NCBI RefSeq assembly: GCF_008000995.1
Contig: NZ_CP042828.1
Coordinates: 930,001 to 994,000, forward strand
DNA from: Ruania zhangjianzhongii
GTDB taxonomy: Bacteria > Actinomycetota > Actinomycetes > Actinomycetales > Beutenbergiaceae
Length of the DNA: 64,000 bases
Direction of reading: 5' to 3'
Under the pieces are notes generated by a model, which saw only the letters and a program-made list of their open reading frames with translations, was not told the origin of the DNA and ran no database searches. A program made the position numbers and the translations under genes. This document shows, in pieces, positions 16,376 to 25,570 of the stretch (position 1 is the first letter of the stretch; each line of letters begins with the position of its first letter).

Positions 16376-16399
16376 TGTGACTGATGTGAATGTTGTGAA
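16376..16399 (-). promoter_or_regulatory. three phased 9-bp TCACA repeats, MtrA-like box
   Basis: TGTGAC, TGTGAA and TGTGAA start at 16376, 16385 and 16394, exactly 9 bp apart. Read on the minus strand they are TTCACAACA, TTCACATCA and GTCACAGAG. As I recall, MtrA sites in mycobacteria are TCACA-type direct repeats, and MtrA controls cell-wall hydrolases. A further TTCACA at 16414 faces them as an inverted repeat. The site is 160 bp upstream of the NlpC/P60 start. Confidence 0.45.
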
Positions 16400-16559
16400 T
16401 AAAGGGGCTGGTGTTCACAAAATCTACTAAATCGAGTACGTTGGGGCGCGGTTCATCGTCAACGTCAATGCGACACGCCGTGTTGCTGCGGTTTGATGGA
16501 GATGACGAGCCCCCCGCGCAGGTGCGTGGGTGTTCAGAACACGACGAGGAGCAGACTCG

Positions 16560-18038
16560 GTGGTGACCCGGACCAAGTGGCGTAGCGCCGTCGCTGCGCT
16601 TGCCGCAGGTGTGCTTGCCGGCACGTTGTCAGCGGCACCCGCGCAGGCGGACCCGGACTACCCCAGCGAAGACGACATCGCCCAGGCCGAGCAGGCGGAG
16701 CAGTCCACCGCCGATCGGGTCCGGACGATCGAGGTCCAGCTGGCGGCCAATAACGCCGAACTGGAACAGACCCGGGTCGACGCCCAGGTCGCCGCCGAGG
16801 CCTACAACCAGGCTTCGGTAGCGCTCGAGCAAGCGCAGGCCGATGCCGATGCGGCCGCCACGGACGCCGAGCAGGCGGACGCCGACGTGCTCGCGGCACA
16901 GCAGCAGGTCGCGCAGATCGCGATGGCCTCCTACCGCAACAACGGCGAGGTCCAACAGCTGTCGATGTTCTTCAGCGCCGACGACTTCGAGCAGGCGCTC
17001 GACCGGGCGACGATGTTCGAGGTCCTCGGGTCCGATGCCGACGACGCCCATCAGCGACTCGATGCCGCCGAACGGGTGGCCGAGGTGATGCACCTGCGCG
17101 CGGACGAGACGCTCGCAGACGCCGAGGCCGCCGCGCAGCTCCGGGAGGAGGCGTCCCGGGACGCCGATGCCGCAGCCCTGGTTGCCCAGAACGCGGTAGA
17201 GAGCACCGCCAGTGAGCGGAACTCCCTGATCACCGAGCTCGCGAGCCTGCGCGAGACGACCGTGGAGCTCGAGGACGAGCGCCAGGCAGGTATCGAGGCC
17301 GAGCAGCGCGAGCGGGAGAACGCGGCCGCCGCTGCGGCCCTCGAGGCGCAGGCGGAGCAGGAGGCGGCCGAGGAGGCTGCGCGGGCCGAAGCAGCCGAGG
17401 AGCAGGAGACGGCTCGGGATCGTTCCACCGAGGACAGCCAGTCCTCCTCCAGCAGTTCCGACGACCGGTCCGAGCGGCCACGCAACACCGACTCCGGTTC
17501 CAGTGGCAGCTCCGGTGGGAACAGTTCAGGCTCCTCCAGCAGTGGTGACAGCGGCAGCTCCGGTGGCAGCGGTTCCGACTCCGGCAGCAGCAGTTCCGGC
17601 TCTTCCGGTGGCAGCAGTTCCGACTCCGGCAGCGGCAACTCCGGCTCGGACAGCGGTGGCTCGACCGCGCCCTCGAGCGTGGGCCGGACAGCGCTGAACT
17701 GGGCAATGACCCAGATCGGCAAGCCCTACGTCTGGGGTGCGGACGGGCCGAACAGCTACGACTGCTCCGGGCTGACCATGCGGGCCTTCCAAAACGCCGG
17801 GGTGAACCTGCCCCGTACCACTGGGGCACAGTACGCCGCCACCACCCACGTGCCGGTCGGTGACATGCGGCCCGGAGACCTGATCTTCTACTCCAGCAAC
17901 GGCTCGGCCTCGGGCATCTACCACGTGGCCATCTATGCCGGGAACGGGATGCGGGTGCACGCCCCCTCGCCCGGGAGCAATGTGGAGCACGTGCAGATCT
18001 GGTGGACCAACGTGCTGCCCTACGCCGGCCGGGTCTGA
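16560..18038 (+). CDS. secreted NlpC/P60 peptidoglycan endopeptidase with coiled-coil and Ser/Gly linker
   Basis: A 492-aa exported cell-wall hydrolase. An N-terminal signal peptide (residues 1 to about 30, ending AAPAQA) is followed by a long charged coiled-coil region (about 35-290, Ala/Glu/Gln rich). A roughly 80-residue Ser/Gly linker follows, then a C-terminal NlpC/P60 domain. The catalytic Cys lies in YDCSGLTMRAF, with the His in GIYHVAIYAGNG. The domain layout resembles RipC-type hydrolases that cleave stem peptides at division and are activated through their coiled coil. GTG 16560 was chosen because GAGGAG lies 8 nt upstream and the signal peptide then starts correctly. Confidence 0.9.
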   Translation: MVTRTKWRSAVAALAAGVLAGTLSAAPAQADPDYPSEDDIAQAEQAEQSTADRVRTIEVQLAANNAELEQTRVDAQVAAEAYNQASVALEQAQADADAAATDAEQADADVLAAQQQVAQIAMASYRNNGEVQQLSMFFSADDFEQALDRATMFEVLGSDADDAHQRLDAAERVAEVMHLRADETLADAEAAAQLREEASRDADAAALVAQNAVESTASERNSLITELASLRETTVELEDERQAGIEAEQRERENAAAAAALEAQAEQEAAEEAARAEAAEEQETARDRSTEDSQSSSSSSDDRSERPRNTDSGSSGSSGGNSSGSSSSGDSGSSGGSGSDSGSSSSGSSGGSSSDSGSGNSGSDSGGSTAPSSVGRTALNWAMTQIGKPYVWGADGPNSYDCSGLTMRAFQNAGVNLPRTTGAQYAATTHVPVGDMRPGDLIFYSSNGSASGIYHVAIYAGNGMRVHAPSPGSNVEHVQIWWTNVLPYAGRV

Positions 18039-18052
18039 CCGACCGGCCCGGC
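18024..18052. terminator. hairpin between convergent NlpC/P60 and reductase genes
   Basis: GCCGGCCGG (18024-18032) pairs with CCGGCCCGGC (18043-18052) with one bulged C. It spans the NlpC/P60 stop and ends just before the convergent stop at 18053, so it can serve both strands. Confidence 0.45.
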
Positions 18053-18598
18053 TCAGCCGCGCAGCGAGTAGGTCAGCACGGCGTTGCCCGCCGAGGTGAC
18101 CGTGCTGTCCACCAAGTTCAGCCGGGTCACCGGCACGGAGTCGTCGAAGAGCCGGCGGCCAGTGCCCACGGCCGGATGCACGGTGAGCGTGAGGGTGTCG
18201 ACCACACCGGCGAGGAACAGCGTCCGCACGGTCTCGATCCCGCCGGCCACGGTGATCCCGCCCTCGCCGGCGTGGGTCAGGTCCCGCACGTAGGCGACCG
18301 GGTCCCCGTCGATCGCGGTACTGTTCCAGCCCAGATCGCCGCCGCCCGCGGAGGTGAGCACGTGCTTGCGGGCCGGGTTGATGAAGGCGGCGAACGGGTC
18401 GCCGTCAGCGTGCGGTGGCCAGTATTCGCTCCACTCTTGCCAGAGCACCCGGCCGATCACCACATCGGTGACGCCGGCCAGAGTCGCCCCCATCAGCTGC
18501 CCCTCCTCGGGGCCGAAGGCGTCGAACTGGAACTTGTCCGGAGATTCCACCACGCCGTTCACAGCGCAGAACAAATGGGCGGTGACAGAGCGGGTCAT
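18053..18598 (-). CDS. RibD C-terminal/dihydrofolate reductase family protein
   Basis: A 181-aa protein of the RibD-C/DHFR-like fold. Landmarks are SVTAHLFCAVNGVVESP at the N-terminus, GRVLWQEWSEYWP, ITVAGGIETVRTLFLAGVVD (the NADPH-binding GG and helix) and the C-terminal LTVHPAVGTGRRLF. Family members are NADPH reductases, often of unknown substrate; many actinobacterial stand-alone copies are annotated only by family. AAAGGA lies 8 nt before the ATG at 18598. It is monocistronic and convergent with the NlpC/P60 gene. Confidence 0.85.
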   Translation of the reverse strand: MTRSVTAHLFCAVNGVVESPDKFQFDAFGPEEGQLMGATLAGVTDVVIGRVLWQEWSEYWPPHADGDPFAAFINPARKHVLTSAGGGDLGWNSTAIDGDPVAYVRDLTHAGEGGITVAGGIETVRTLFLAGVVDTLTLTVHPAVGTGRRLFDDSVPVTRLNLVDSTVTSAGNAVLTYSLRG

Positions 18599-18699
18599 GG
18601 CGAGGTCCTTTCCTCGAGGTCGCCGCCCAGCGCTGGTCGCGGAGCGGACACCAGTAGGTACGCCCGGAGGCGGGCGAACTCATCGGCACCCACGGTATT

Positions 18700-18728
18700 G
18701 CCCGGCCGGCCTCCTCACTAGGCCGGGC
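18700..18728 (-). terminator. hairpin downstream of ppa
   Basis: GCCCGGCC (18700-18707) and GGCCGGGC (18721-18728) form an 8-bp GC stem about 40 bp past the ppa stop on the minus strand. Confidence 0.5.
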
Positions 18729-18766
18729 CGAACGCATCCGGTCGCCGCGCTCCGCCGTCGCGCTCC

Positions 18767-19282
18767 TCAGAAGCCGATATGCGGCTGTGGGTGGGTGTAC
18801 CCGGTGTCCTTGGCACGCTGGAATGACCGGCGGATCTCCTCCTCGGCCGCTTCGCGGTCCACCCAGTGCGCGCCTTCGACCGACTTGCCCGGCTCCAGGT
18901 CCTTGTACACCTCGAAGAAGTGCTGGATCTCCAGCCGGTGGAACTCGGAGACGTCGTCGATGTCGCTGCGCCAGCTGGCCCGCTGATCCCCGACCGGTAC
19001 GCAGAGCACCTTGTCGTCACCACCGGCCTCGTCCCGCATCCGGAACATGCCCAGGGCGCGGCACCGGATCAGGCATCCCGGGAACGTGGGTTCCTCGAGC
19101 AGGACCAACGCGTCCAGTGGGTCGTCGTCCTCACCCAAGGTGCCGTCGATATAGCCGTAGTCGTCCGGATAGCGGGTCGAGGTGAACAGCATCCGGTCCA
19201 ACCGGATCCGCCCGGTCTCGTGATCCACCTCGTACTTGTTCCGCTGCCCCTTGGGGATCTCGATGGTGACGTCGAATTCCAC
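18767..19282 (-). CDS. ppa: inorganic pyrophosphatase
   Basis: A 171-aa family I soluble pyrophosphatase that hydrolyses PPi to phosphate and drives biosynthetic reactions. Diagnostic sequences are [14 protein letters not shown], the substrate/Mg site [20 protein letters not shown], and VPVGD further on. Length matches bacterial enzymes. The GTG start at 19282 gives the standard N-terminus; in-frame codons upstream overlap the divergent dacB promoter and were rejected. The ppa/dacB divergent arrangement is common in actinobacteria. Confidence 0.96.
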   Translation of the reverse strand: MEFDVTIEIPKGQRNKYEVDHETGRIRLDRMLFTSTRYPDDYGYIDGTLGEDDDPLDALVLLEEPTFPGCLIRCRALGMFRMRDEAGGDDKVLCVPVGDQRASWRSDIDDVSEFHRLEIQHFFEVYKDLEPGKSVEGAHWVDREAAEEEIRRSFQRAKDTGYTHPQPHIGF

Positions 19283-19374
19283 AGCCTGTCTCTTCTCACT
19301 TCGCCGATGTGCTTCCCCTAGTGTGGCGTACGGTCGGCCGATTCGGGTGAGCCGGAAGGAACGAAGGGCAAAGT

Positions 19375-20907
19375 GTGGTGAAGACGGCAGGTGCGGGGCG
19401 GCGCCCCACCTCGCAGCGGCAGGCAGGCTCGGCCGCACGAGCGACCTCCGGCCGACCCCCAGCGGGCCGTCCGCCACGGTCGAGCGCGAGCAGCAGGCGC
19501 CGCGCCCGGATGTACCGGCGGCGCCGCATCACCGTCGGTCTGGCGCTGCTGCTGGTCCTCGGAACCGGCTACGCGGCACTCGATGCTGCCGACATTGCCC
19601 CCGGTGTGCTGACTACCACCGACCCGTGGCCGGAGGCGGAGCCCTTCCCCACACCGGCACTGCCGGGCCCAGTTGCCGAGGCGGCCGTCCCCGGCCTGGC
19701 CGAGGACGCGCCGATGCCCACCACCGAGGCGCTGACCGAACTCACCGCCGACCTTCTGCCTTCCTCCGTGGCCGGCCCGGAGCCGGGGGTGATGGTGGTG
19801 GACGTGGCCAGCGGGACCGAGCTGTTGGCCCAGAACGTGGCCGACGGCTACGTGCCCGCTTCCACGCTGAAGGTCGTGGTGGCGCTCGCCGCCGTCGCCT
19901 CCTACGGCGACCAGCACCGGTTCGAGACGACCGTCAGCACCGGCGGGGACGGGCAGATCACGCTGGTGGCCGGCGGGGACCTCACCCTGGCCGAAGGAGC
20001 CGGCAACCCGGATGCGGTGGTCGGGCACGCCGGCCTGGCTGACCTCGCCGAGCAGACCGCAGAAGCGCTGAGCGAGCAGGGTCAGGACAGTGTGCAGCTC
20101 GCCCTGGACGACACCCTGTTCACCGGCGACACGTTGGCACCCCGGTGGGCGGACGTGGACCTGGCGAACGGCTGGGCGATGCATATGGCGCCGCTCGCAG
20201 TGGATATCGGCCGCATCGACGGGCAACTGCCCCGCTCCACCGACGCTGCGATGGACGCCGCCGAATCCTTTGCCGACGCACTCTCCGACGCCGGTATCAC
20301 CGTGGCGGGGGACATCGCCCGCGCCCCTGCCGCGGAGGACGCCACCCCGCTCGCCACCGTCTCCTCGGCCACTCTCGGGGAGATCGTCGCTTACACGCTG
20401 CAACACTCGGAGAACATCCTCTCCGAAGCCCTGGGTCGGATGACGGCGGTGGCCACCGGGCACGAGGCAAGTTTCGCCGGTGCGAGCGAGGCGGTCCTCG
20501 CCGTGCTGACCGAGCTGGGGCTGGACACTAGTGGGGCCACGATGGTGGACGCCTCTGGGGTGTCCTCGGCCAGCCAGCTCACCCCGCAGCTGCTCACCGG
20601 CGCCGTGCGGCTGGCAGCGGACGGCTCTCATCCGGAGTTGCTCGCCATTGCCGACGGCGTTCCGGTCGCTGGTCTGGAAGGCACCCTCGCGACCCGGTTG
20701 GGTCAGGCCCCGGCCGCGGGGCTGCTGCGCGCTAAGACCGGCACGTTGCCGCAGGCGATCTCGCTCGCCGGTCTGGTCACCACGGCCGATGGCCGGCTGC
20801 TCGCGTTCACCGTGCTGGCGAACGACTTCGAGTCCGGTGGCGCCTGGGGTGTGCGCGCCGCCGTGGACGAGTGGGCCGCCGAGCTGGCCGCCTGCGGTTG
20901 CCGCTGA
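19375..20907 (+). CDS. dacB: D-alanyl-D-alanine carboxypeptidase/endopeptidase (PBP4 type)
   Basis: A 510-aa S13-family penicillin-binding protein. A basic N-terminus is followed by a single membrane anchor or signal ([17 protein letters not shown], near residues 50-68). Catalytic motifs are STLK at about 163, SEN at about 345 and KTG at about 454, in the order and spacing of PBP4. It trims D-Ala or cleaves cross-links in peptidoglycan outside the membrane. Two adjacent GTG codons (19375, 19378) follow AAGGG and either may be used. It is divergent from ppa and convergent with the transporter gene. Confidence 0.93.
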   Translation: MVKTAGAGRRPTSQRQAGSAARATSGRPPAGRPPRSSASSRRRARMYRRRRITVGLALLLVLGTGYAALDAADIAPGVLTTTDPWPEAEPFPTPALPGPVAEAAVPGLAEDAPMPTTEALTELTADLLPSSVAGPEPGVMVVDVASGTELLAQNVADGYVPASTLKVVVALAAVASYGDQHRFETTVSTGGDGQITLVAGGDLTLAEGAGNPDAVVGHAGLADLAEQTAEALSEQGQDSVQLALDDTLFTGDTLAPRWADVDLANGWAMHMAPLAVDIGRIDGQLPRSTDAAMDAAESFADALSDAGITVAGDIARAPAAEDATPLATVSSATLGEIVAYTLQHSENILSEALGRMTAVATGHEASFAGASEAVLAVLTELGLDTSGATMVDASGVSSASQLTPQLLTGAVRLAADGSHPELLAIADGVPVAGLEGTLATRLGQAPAAGLLRAKTGTLPQAISLAGLVTTADGRLLAFTVLANDFESGGAWGVRAAVDEWAAELAACGCR

Positions 20908-20926
20908 GCGGCCAGCTCGGGACCCC

Positions 20927-22477
20927 TCAGTTGATCTCCGGTGCCGACTCCTCCTGGGTAGCGTCCTGGCCCGCGGCCACCTCCGGCCGCTCGATCACCA
21001 CCCGGCCGCGCATCGCGATGTAGTGGAACAGGCCGCCCAGGAGGGCGCCAATGAGCCAGGCGAAGCCACCGAGCGCCGTCAGGGCCGGCACCCACACGGC
21101 CGCGATGGAGAAGATCGCCGCCAGCCCGCCAGCGGCGAGGGCGCGCCGGTTCCAGCCGTTGCGGTACCAGTACACCCCGGCCGGATCGCCGGAGAACATG
21201 TCCGGCACGCTCAGCCGGCCGCGGCGGAGCACGTAGTAGTCGACCACCAGGATGCCGTACAGCGGCGCGAGGATCGCTCCGAGCGTATCCACGAAAGCCG
21301 GCAGCCCCATGTTCCCGATCGCGGCCACCCACAGGCCACCGATGATGAACCCGAAGACCGCTGTGATCGCGCCACCCACTTTGAAGCTGATCTTGGACGG
21401 CATCAGGTTGGCCAGGTCGTAGGCGGGTGGAATGAAGTTCGCCACCAGGTTGATGCCCACAGTGGCGAGCAGGAAGGTGATCGCTGCGATCACGATGAGG
21501 AAGGGATTTCCCACCTGGGCCACGATGTCCGCCGGGTTGGTCAGCGGCTCACCGGTGCTGTCCTGGTAGACGATGTAGGCGCCGGCGGTGGTGAACAGGG
21601 ACAGGAAGGTGAAGAACGCCAGCGAGACCGGCAGGCCGAGGAAGTTTCCACGCCGCATCGCCCGAGTGGTCCGGGTGAACCGGGCGAAGTCCCCGAAGTT
21701 CACCACCACGGCAGCGAAGTAGGCCACCATCGTGCCGGTGACGCCGAAGAACGCCAGCACCGCCGCCATGCCGGTCTTGCCGCCTTCGAACAGGCTGCCG
21801 ACGCCGGAGATCATCTCCCCGCCGGCCTGCACCCAGATCGCGATCAGCAGCAGCACCATCACCACGTACACCGCCGGTCCGGCGAAGTTCAGGAACTTGG
21901 CGATCCAGTCCAGGCCGCGGGCGAACAGCGCCACCTGGAAGGCGGCCACCAGGATGTAGGAGATCCAGTCGACCACCGTCATGCCCAGGAACGTGCCGGT
22001 CGGGCCGGTGCCGACGATCGCATGCAGTGCCAGGGCCACTGCCGTGGAGGCGAAGTAGGTCTGTGCGCCGTACCAGAACATCCCGACGATGCCGCGTAGC
22101 AGTGCCGGGAACTTGGCGCCGAAGACTCCCATGCTGGTGCGGGCCATCACCGCGTACGGCACGCCGTAGCGCACGCTCGGGCGGCCGGACAGTCCCACCA
22201 GGCCCATCACGATGAACCCGGCCAGGATGATGGCGGCGAACACGTACCAGCCGCTGATGCCGGCGGTGATGAACAGACTGGCGGCGAGGGTGTAGCCGGC
22301 CAGGGACTGCACGTCGTTGGTCCAGACGTTGAAGATCGCGAACGAGCCCCATTTCCGGCCGGCCGGTGGTACCGGAGCGAGGTCCTCGTTATAGAGACGC
22401 TTGTCCTTGTCGGTCACGGTGTAGTGGTGAATCGGCAGGAGTTCGTCGTGAGCTTTGATGGTGCGTCGCGGAGCCAT
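20927..22477 (-). CDS. NCS1 family nucleobase/allantoin:cation symporter
   Basis: A 516-aa integral membrane protein with about 12 hydrophobic segments. The N-terminal signature includes NEDLAPVPPAGRKWGSFAIF and WTNDVQSLAGYTLA, and FNFGDFARFTR-like sequence (NFGDFARFTRT) is the NCS1 substrate/cation motif. Relatives import cytosine, uracil, allantoin, hydantoins or purines with Na+ or H+. The last 20 residues are Glu/Ala rich. GGAG lies 5 nt before the ATG. It is transcribed against its neighbours and sits between dacB and the metalloprotease-tilS block. No catabolic nucleobase gene is adjacent. Confidence 0.88.
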   Translation of the reverse strand: MAPRRTIKAHDELLPIHHYTVTDKDKRLYNEDLAPVPPAGRKWGSFAIFNVWTNDVQSLAGYTLAASLFITAGISGWYVFAAIILAGFIVMGLVGLSGRPSVRYGVPYAVMARTSMGVFGAKFPALLRGIVGMFWYGAQTYFASTAVALALHAIVGTGPTGTFLGMTVVDWISYILVAAFQVALFARGLDWIAKFLNFAGPAVYVVMVLLLIAIWVQAGGEMISGVGSLFEGGKTGMAAVLAFFGVTGTMVAYFAAVVVNFGDFARFTRTTRAMRRGNFLGLPVSLAFFTFLSLFTTAGAYIVYQDSTGEPLTNPADIVAQVGNPFLIVIAAITFLLATVGINLVANFIPPAYDLANLMPSKISFKVGGAITAVFGFIIGGLWVAAIGNMGLPAFVDTLGAILAPLYGILVVDYYVLRRGRLSVPDMFSGDPAGVYWYRNGWNRRALAAGGLAAIFSIAAVWVPALTALGGFAWLIGALLGGLFHYIAMRGRVVIERPEVAAGQDATQEESAPEIN

Positions 22478-22522
22478 TGTTCTCCCTACTCGTCTTTGAG
22501 TTACACGTAATGGAAATAATAG

Positions 22523-22543
22523 CCCAAGATATGAAATCTTGGG
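22523..22543 (-). promoter_or_regulatory. palindrome upstream of the NCS1 transporter
   Basis: CCCAAGAT-N5-ATCTTGGG is a perfect 8-bp inverted repeat in a short AT-rich island, 46 bp before the transporter start. TATTAT on the minus strand (22516-22521) could be its -10, with the palindrome next to it. It is likely a repressor site. Confidence 0.5.
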
Positions 22544-22741
22544 AGGGAACTGTGGGTGCAGTCACCGTACGACGGCGGAGGTCGCCTTCACCTGCCGCGT
22601 CGCCGTAGTTGCGGGGGTAGGTGGGGATGGCCGGGCCCGCGGGGGTGGGCGTTGGCCGGGCGACCTGGCCGGCACGTGTGGGGGTTGGCGGGGCGACCGG
22701 GCCCGCGGGTGCTGGGGCGCACGGGCGCCAGGCGGAGTCCG

Positions 22742-22747
22742 TAAGGT
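22742..22747 (+). promoter_or_regulatory. -10-like hexamer for a leaderless start
   Basis: TAAGGT lies 6 nt before ATG 22754. The G-rich spacer could also pair weakly with 16S rRNA, so leadered translation is not excluded. Confidence 0.45.
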
Positions 22748-22753
22748 GGGGGA

Positions 22754-23845
22754 ATGGCAACAGAGCCCGGAGCAGCACCCGCCGCCGACGCCCCGCCCGA
22801 GCCGCCGCGCCCCGCCGTGGACTGGGAGCTGGCGTCCCGCCGAGCCCGGCAGCTCGCCCGCCCCGGGCCGGCTGTGCCCCCGGCGGAGGCTCGCGAATTC
22901 GTTGCCGAACTTCGGGAATCGGCGCTGGCCGCCCCGGCCCACGTCGGTGCGGTCACCGGCCTGCTCGAACCGGCGCTGCGCGCCGGCGCGGGCCCGGTGT
23001 ACGTGCTCGACCGGCCGCGCTGGGTCGACGCCAACCTGACCATGTTCCGCTCGCTGATCGGCGATGTGCTCCCCACCCCGACCGGGCCGTGGGGCGCGCA
23101 GGCCACCGGGGTGGAGCTCGCCGGCGTCCTCGCGTTGCTCTCCTCCCGAGTGCTCGGCCAGTACGACCCCTACACCACCACCTCGGCCGGCACCGGGCGG
23201 CTCGTCCTGGTCGCACCCACCATCCTGAAGATTCAGACCGAGCTCGGTCTGCGTCGCCGCGACTTCGGCCTCTGGGTGTGCCTGCACGAGCAGACCCACG
23301 CCCTGCAGTTCGCCGCCGCCCCCTGGCTCGCCGACCACCTGCGCACCACGATGCGAGAGCTGCTCGGCACCCTCGCCGAGACTGGCGACGGTGCCGACCG
23401 GCTGGAGCAGTTCGTCCGCGCCCTGCCTCGAGTGCTCCGCGGCGAACGCTCCGACGCCACCTCCTCCTCGCTGTTGGATGCCGTGCTCAACGAACCGGAA
23501 CGCGACCTGATGGCCGAGGCGATGGCCACCATGTCCCTGCTCGAGGGGCACGCCGATGTGGTGATGGACGAGGTCGGCCCCCAGGTGGTGCCCACCGTGC
23601 GCAAGATCCGCCGCGCCTTCGAACGACGACGCTCGGGCACGTCGCCGATGGATGTGCTGGTGCGCCGGCTGCTCGGTCTGGACGCCAAGCTCGCGCAATA
23701 CCGCAACGGCGCGAAGTTCGTCCGCAGCGTGGTCGACCAGGTGGGCCACGACGGCTTCAACGCGGTGTGGGCTGCCCCGGAGCACCTACCGCGGGCGGTC
23801 GAACTCGCCGACCCCCAGGCGTGGGTGCGGCGCGTGCACGGCTGA
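22754..23845 (+). CDS. zinc-dependent metalloprotease (DUF2342 type)
   Basis: A 363-aa protein of the actinobacterial family often labelled coenzyme F420 biosynthesis-associated or DUF2342. The zinc motif is HEQTH in VCLHEQTHALQFA, and the C-terminal domain has EGHADVVMDEVG as in the family. It has no signal peptide. It is invariably found next to tilS in actinobacteria, and here the stop overlaps the tilS start (TGATG). The physiological substrate is unknown. Confidence 0.88.
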   Translation: MATEPGAAPAADAPPEPPRPAVDWELASRRARQLARPGPAVPPAEAREFVAELRESALAAPAHVGAVTGLLEPALRAGAGPVYVLDRPRWVDANLTMFRSLIGDVLPTPTGPWGAQATGVELAGVLALLSSRVLGQYDPYTTTSAGTGRLVLVAPTILKIQTELGLRRRDFGLWVCLHEQTHALQFAAAPWLADHLRTTMRELLGTLAETGDGADRLEQFVRALPRVLRGERSDATSSSLLDAVLNEPERDLMAEAMATMSLLEGHADVVMDEVGPQVVPTVRKIRRAFERRRSGTSPMDVLVRRLLGLDAKLAQYRNGAKFVRSVVDQVGHDGFNAVWAAPEHLPRAVELADPQAWVRRVHG

Positions 23846-24999
23846 TGGCCGGCCCACCCGGACCCATCGCCCGGGTCCGGTACGCGGTGCGCACCTTCCT
23901 CACCGACCGGATCGAGTCCGGGGAGGTAGCGCCGGGTGACCTGGTGCTCGTCGCCTGCTCCGGCGGTCCGGACTCCCTCGCCCTGGCCGCTGCCACCGCG
24001 TTCGTGGCCCCACGCCTGGGCCTGCGCGCCGGCGCGGTGCACGTCGATCACGGCCTGCAGCCCGAGAGCGCCCAGGTCGCCGAACAGACCGTAGCTGCCT
24101 GCACCGCCCTCGGCCTCGAGCCCAGTCTGAGTGTGCGGCCGCCGCACCCGGATGCCCCGCCGGGGCCCGGCGTGACCGGCCAGCCCGCGACCGGTGCCCC
24201 CGCCCCCGCCACGGGTCCGCCCGAACCGGGCGGACCCGAGGCCAGGGCGCGCAGCCTGCGGTACACAGCGCTCGAGGCGGTCCGGCAGGAACAGCGAGCC
24301 TGCGCCGTCGTGCTGGGACATACCGAGGACGACCAGGCCGAGACCGTGCTGCTCGCCCTCGCCCGCGGCTCCGGTATTCGGGCAGTGTCCGGGATGGCGC
24401 CGGTGCGCCAGAGGCTGTGGCGCCCGCTGCTGACCATCACCCGGGCGGACACCGAACAGATGTGCCGGCTGGCGGAGCTGCCGGCCTGGCAGGACCCGAC
24501 CAACGCCCTGGACGGTCCGTGGCGCACTGCCGCAGGTGACCCGCTGCCCCGCTCGGCGATCCGGCACCGCGTGCTCCCGGTGCTGCAGGAGGTGCTCGGA
24601 CCCGGTGTGCGGGCGGCGCTGGCCCGCACGGCCGCGCTCGCCCGGGACGACGCCGACCACCTCGACGTGCTCGCCGAGGAGCTGGCCGCCCGCGCCATCG
24701 ACCACCCACCGGAGCAGGTCCGCCTGGATGCTGCTGTGCTGGCTCAGGCACCATCGGCCCTGCGCAGCCGGGTGCTGCACCAGGCAGCACTGCGTGCCGG
24801 CTGCCCTGCCGGAGCGCTCGCATCAGTGCACGTGGGCCAGCTCGAAGCGCTGGTGATCGACTGGCACGGCCAGGGGGCGGTCCACCTGCCCGGGGGCCTC
24901 GAAGGGGTGCGAGAATGTGGCAGGCTTGTGCTGCGCGCGGCTCCGTCGGCCCGGACCGGTGGCGGGCGCCCGGACCCGACCGTCGACCTGGAGAAGTGA
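23845..24999 (+). CDS. tilS: tRNA(Ile)-lysidine synthase
   Basis: A 384-aa N-type ATP pyrophosphatase. The PP-loop SGGPDS is at residues 39-44, followed by AVHVDHGLQ and LGHTEDDQAET, the ATP- and tRNA-binding motifs. It converts C34 of the CAU-anticodon tRNA(Ile) to lysidine so that it reads AUA. A Pro/Ala/Gly insertion of about 25 residues (near 115-140) lies before EARARSLRY and is typical of high-G+C homologues. The start overlaps the metalloprotease stop. The stop directly abuts the hpt GTG, and GGAG for hpt lies inside the tilS 3' end. Confidence 0.93.
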   Translation: MAGPPGPIARVRYAVRTFLTDRIESGEVAPGDLVLVACSGGPDSLALAAATAFVAPRLGLRAGAVHVDHGLQPESAQVAEQTVAACTALGLEPSLSVRPPHPDAPPGPGVTGQPATGAPAPATGPPEPGGPEARARSLRYTALEAVRQEQRACAVVLGHTEDDQAETVLLALARGSGIRAVSGMAPVRQRLWRPLLTITRADTEQMCRLAELPAWQDPTNALDGPWRTAAGDPLPRSAIRHRVLPVLQEVLGPGVRAALARTAALARDDADHLDVLAEELAARAIDHPPEQVRLDAAVLAQAPSALRSRVLHQAALRAGCPAGALASVHVGQLEALVIDWHGQGAVHLPGGLEGVRECGRLVLRAAPSARTGGGRPDPTVDLEK

Positions 25000-25554
25000 G
25001 TGGACGCCACCGATATGGGCTCGGACCTGGAGAAGGTCCTGCTCACCGAGGAACAGATCGCCGCTCGCTTGGACGAGCTGGCGGCGCAGATCGACGCCGA
25101 CTACGACGGTCGGGAGATCCTGCTCGTCGGGGTCCTCAAGGGTGCGGTGATGGTGATGGCCGACCTCTCCCGCCGGATGCACACCGAGCTGCGGATGGAC
25201 TGGATGGCGGTCTCCTCCTACGGTTCCGGTACCAAGTCCTCCGGTGTGGTGCGCATCCTCAAGGACCTGGACACCGATATCGACGGGAAGCACGTCCTCA
25301 TCGCCGAGGACATCATCGACTCCGGGCTGACCCTGTCCTGGCTGGTGAGCAACCTGCGCAGCCGTAACCCCGCCTCGGTGGAGGTGGCGGCACTGCTGCG
25401 CAAGCCGGAGTCGGCCAAGGTGGACGTGGACGTGCGCTATATCGGCTTCGACGTGCCCTCGGAGTTCGTGGTGGGTTACGGCCTGGACTACGCCGGCCGG
25501 TACCGCAACCTTCCGTTCGTGGGCACTCTCGCCCCGCACGTCTATCAGCGCTGA
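25000..25554 (+). CDS. hpt: hypoxanthine phosphoribosyltransferase
   Basis: A 184-aa purine salvage enzyme that makes IMP or GMP from hypoxanthine or guanine and PRPP. The PRPP-binding signature is VLIAEDIIDSGLTLSWL, and GVLKGAVMVMADL gives the earlier loop. GTG 25000 follows the tilS stop without a gap and has GGAG six bases upstream. ATG 25015 is a possible later start. The tilS-hpt-ftsH order is conserved across actinobacteria. Confidence 0.95.
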   Translation: MDATDMGSDLEKVLLTEEQIAARLDELAAQIDADYDGREILLVGVLKGAVMVMADLSRRMHTELRMDWMAVSSYGSGTKSSGVVRILKDLDTDIDGKHVLIAEDIIDSGLTLSWLVSNLRSRNPASVEVAALLRKPESAKVDVDVRYIGFDVPSEFVVGYGLDYAGRYRNLPFVGTLAPHVYQR

Positions 25555-25570
25555 ACGGCCAGGAGCGCTC

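Noticed and set aside
16337-16559. c-di-AMP (ydaO-type) riboswitch before the NlpC/P60 gene
   Set aside because: Such riboswitches precede cell-wall hydrolases in actinobacteria, but the characteristic conserved stretches are not visible here.
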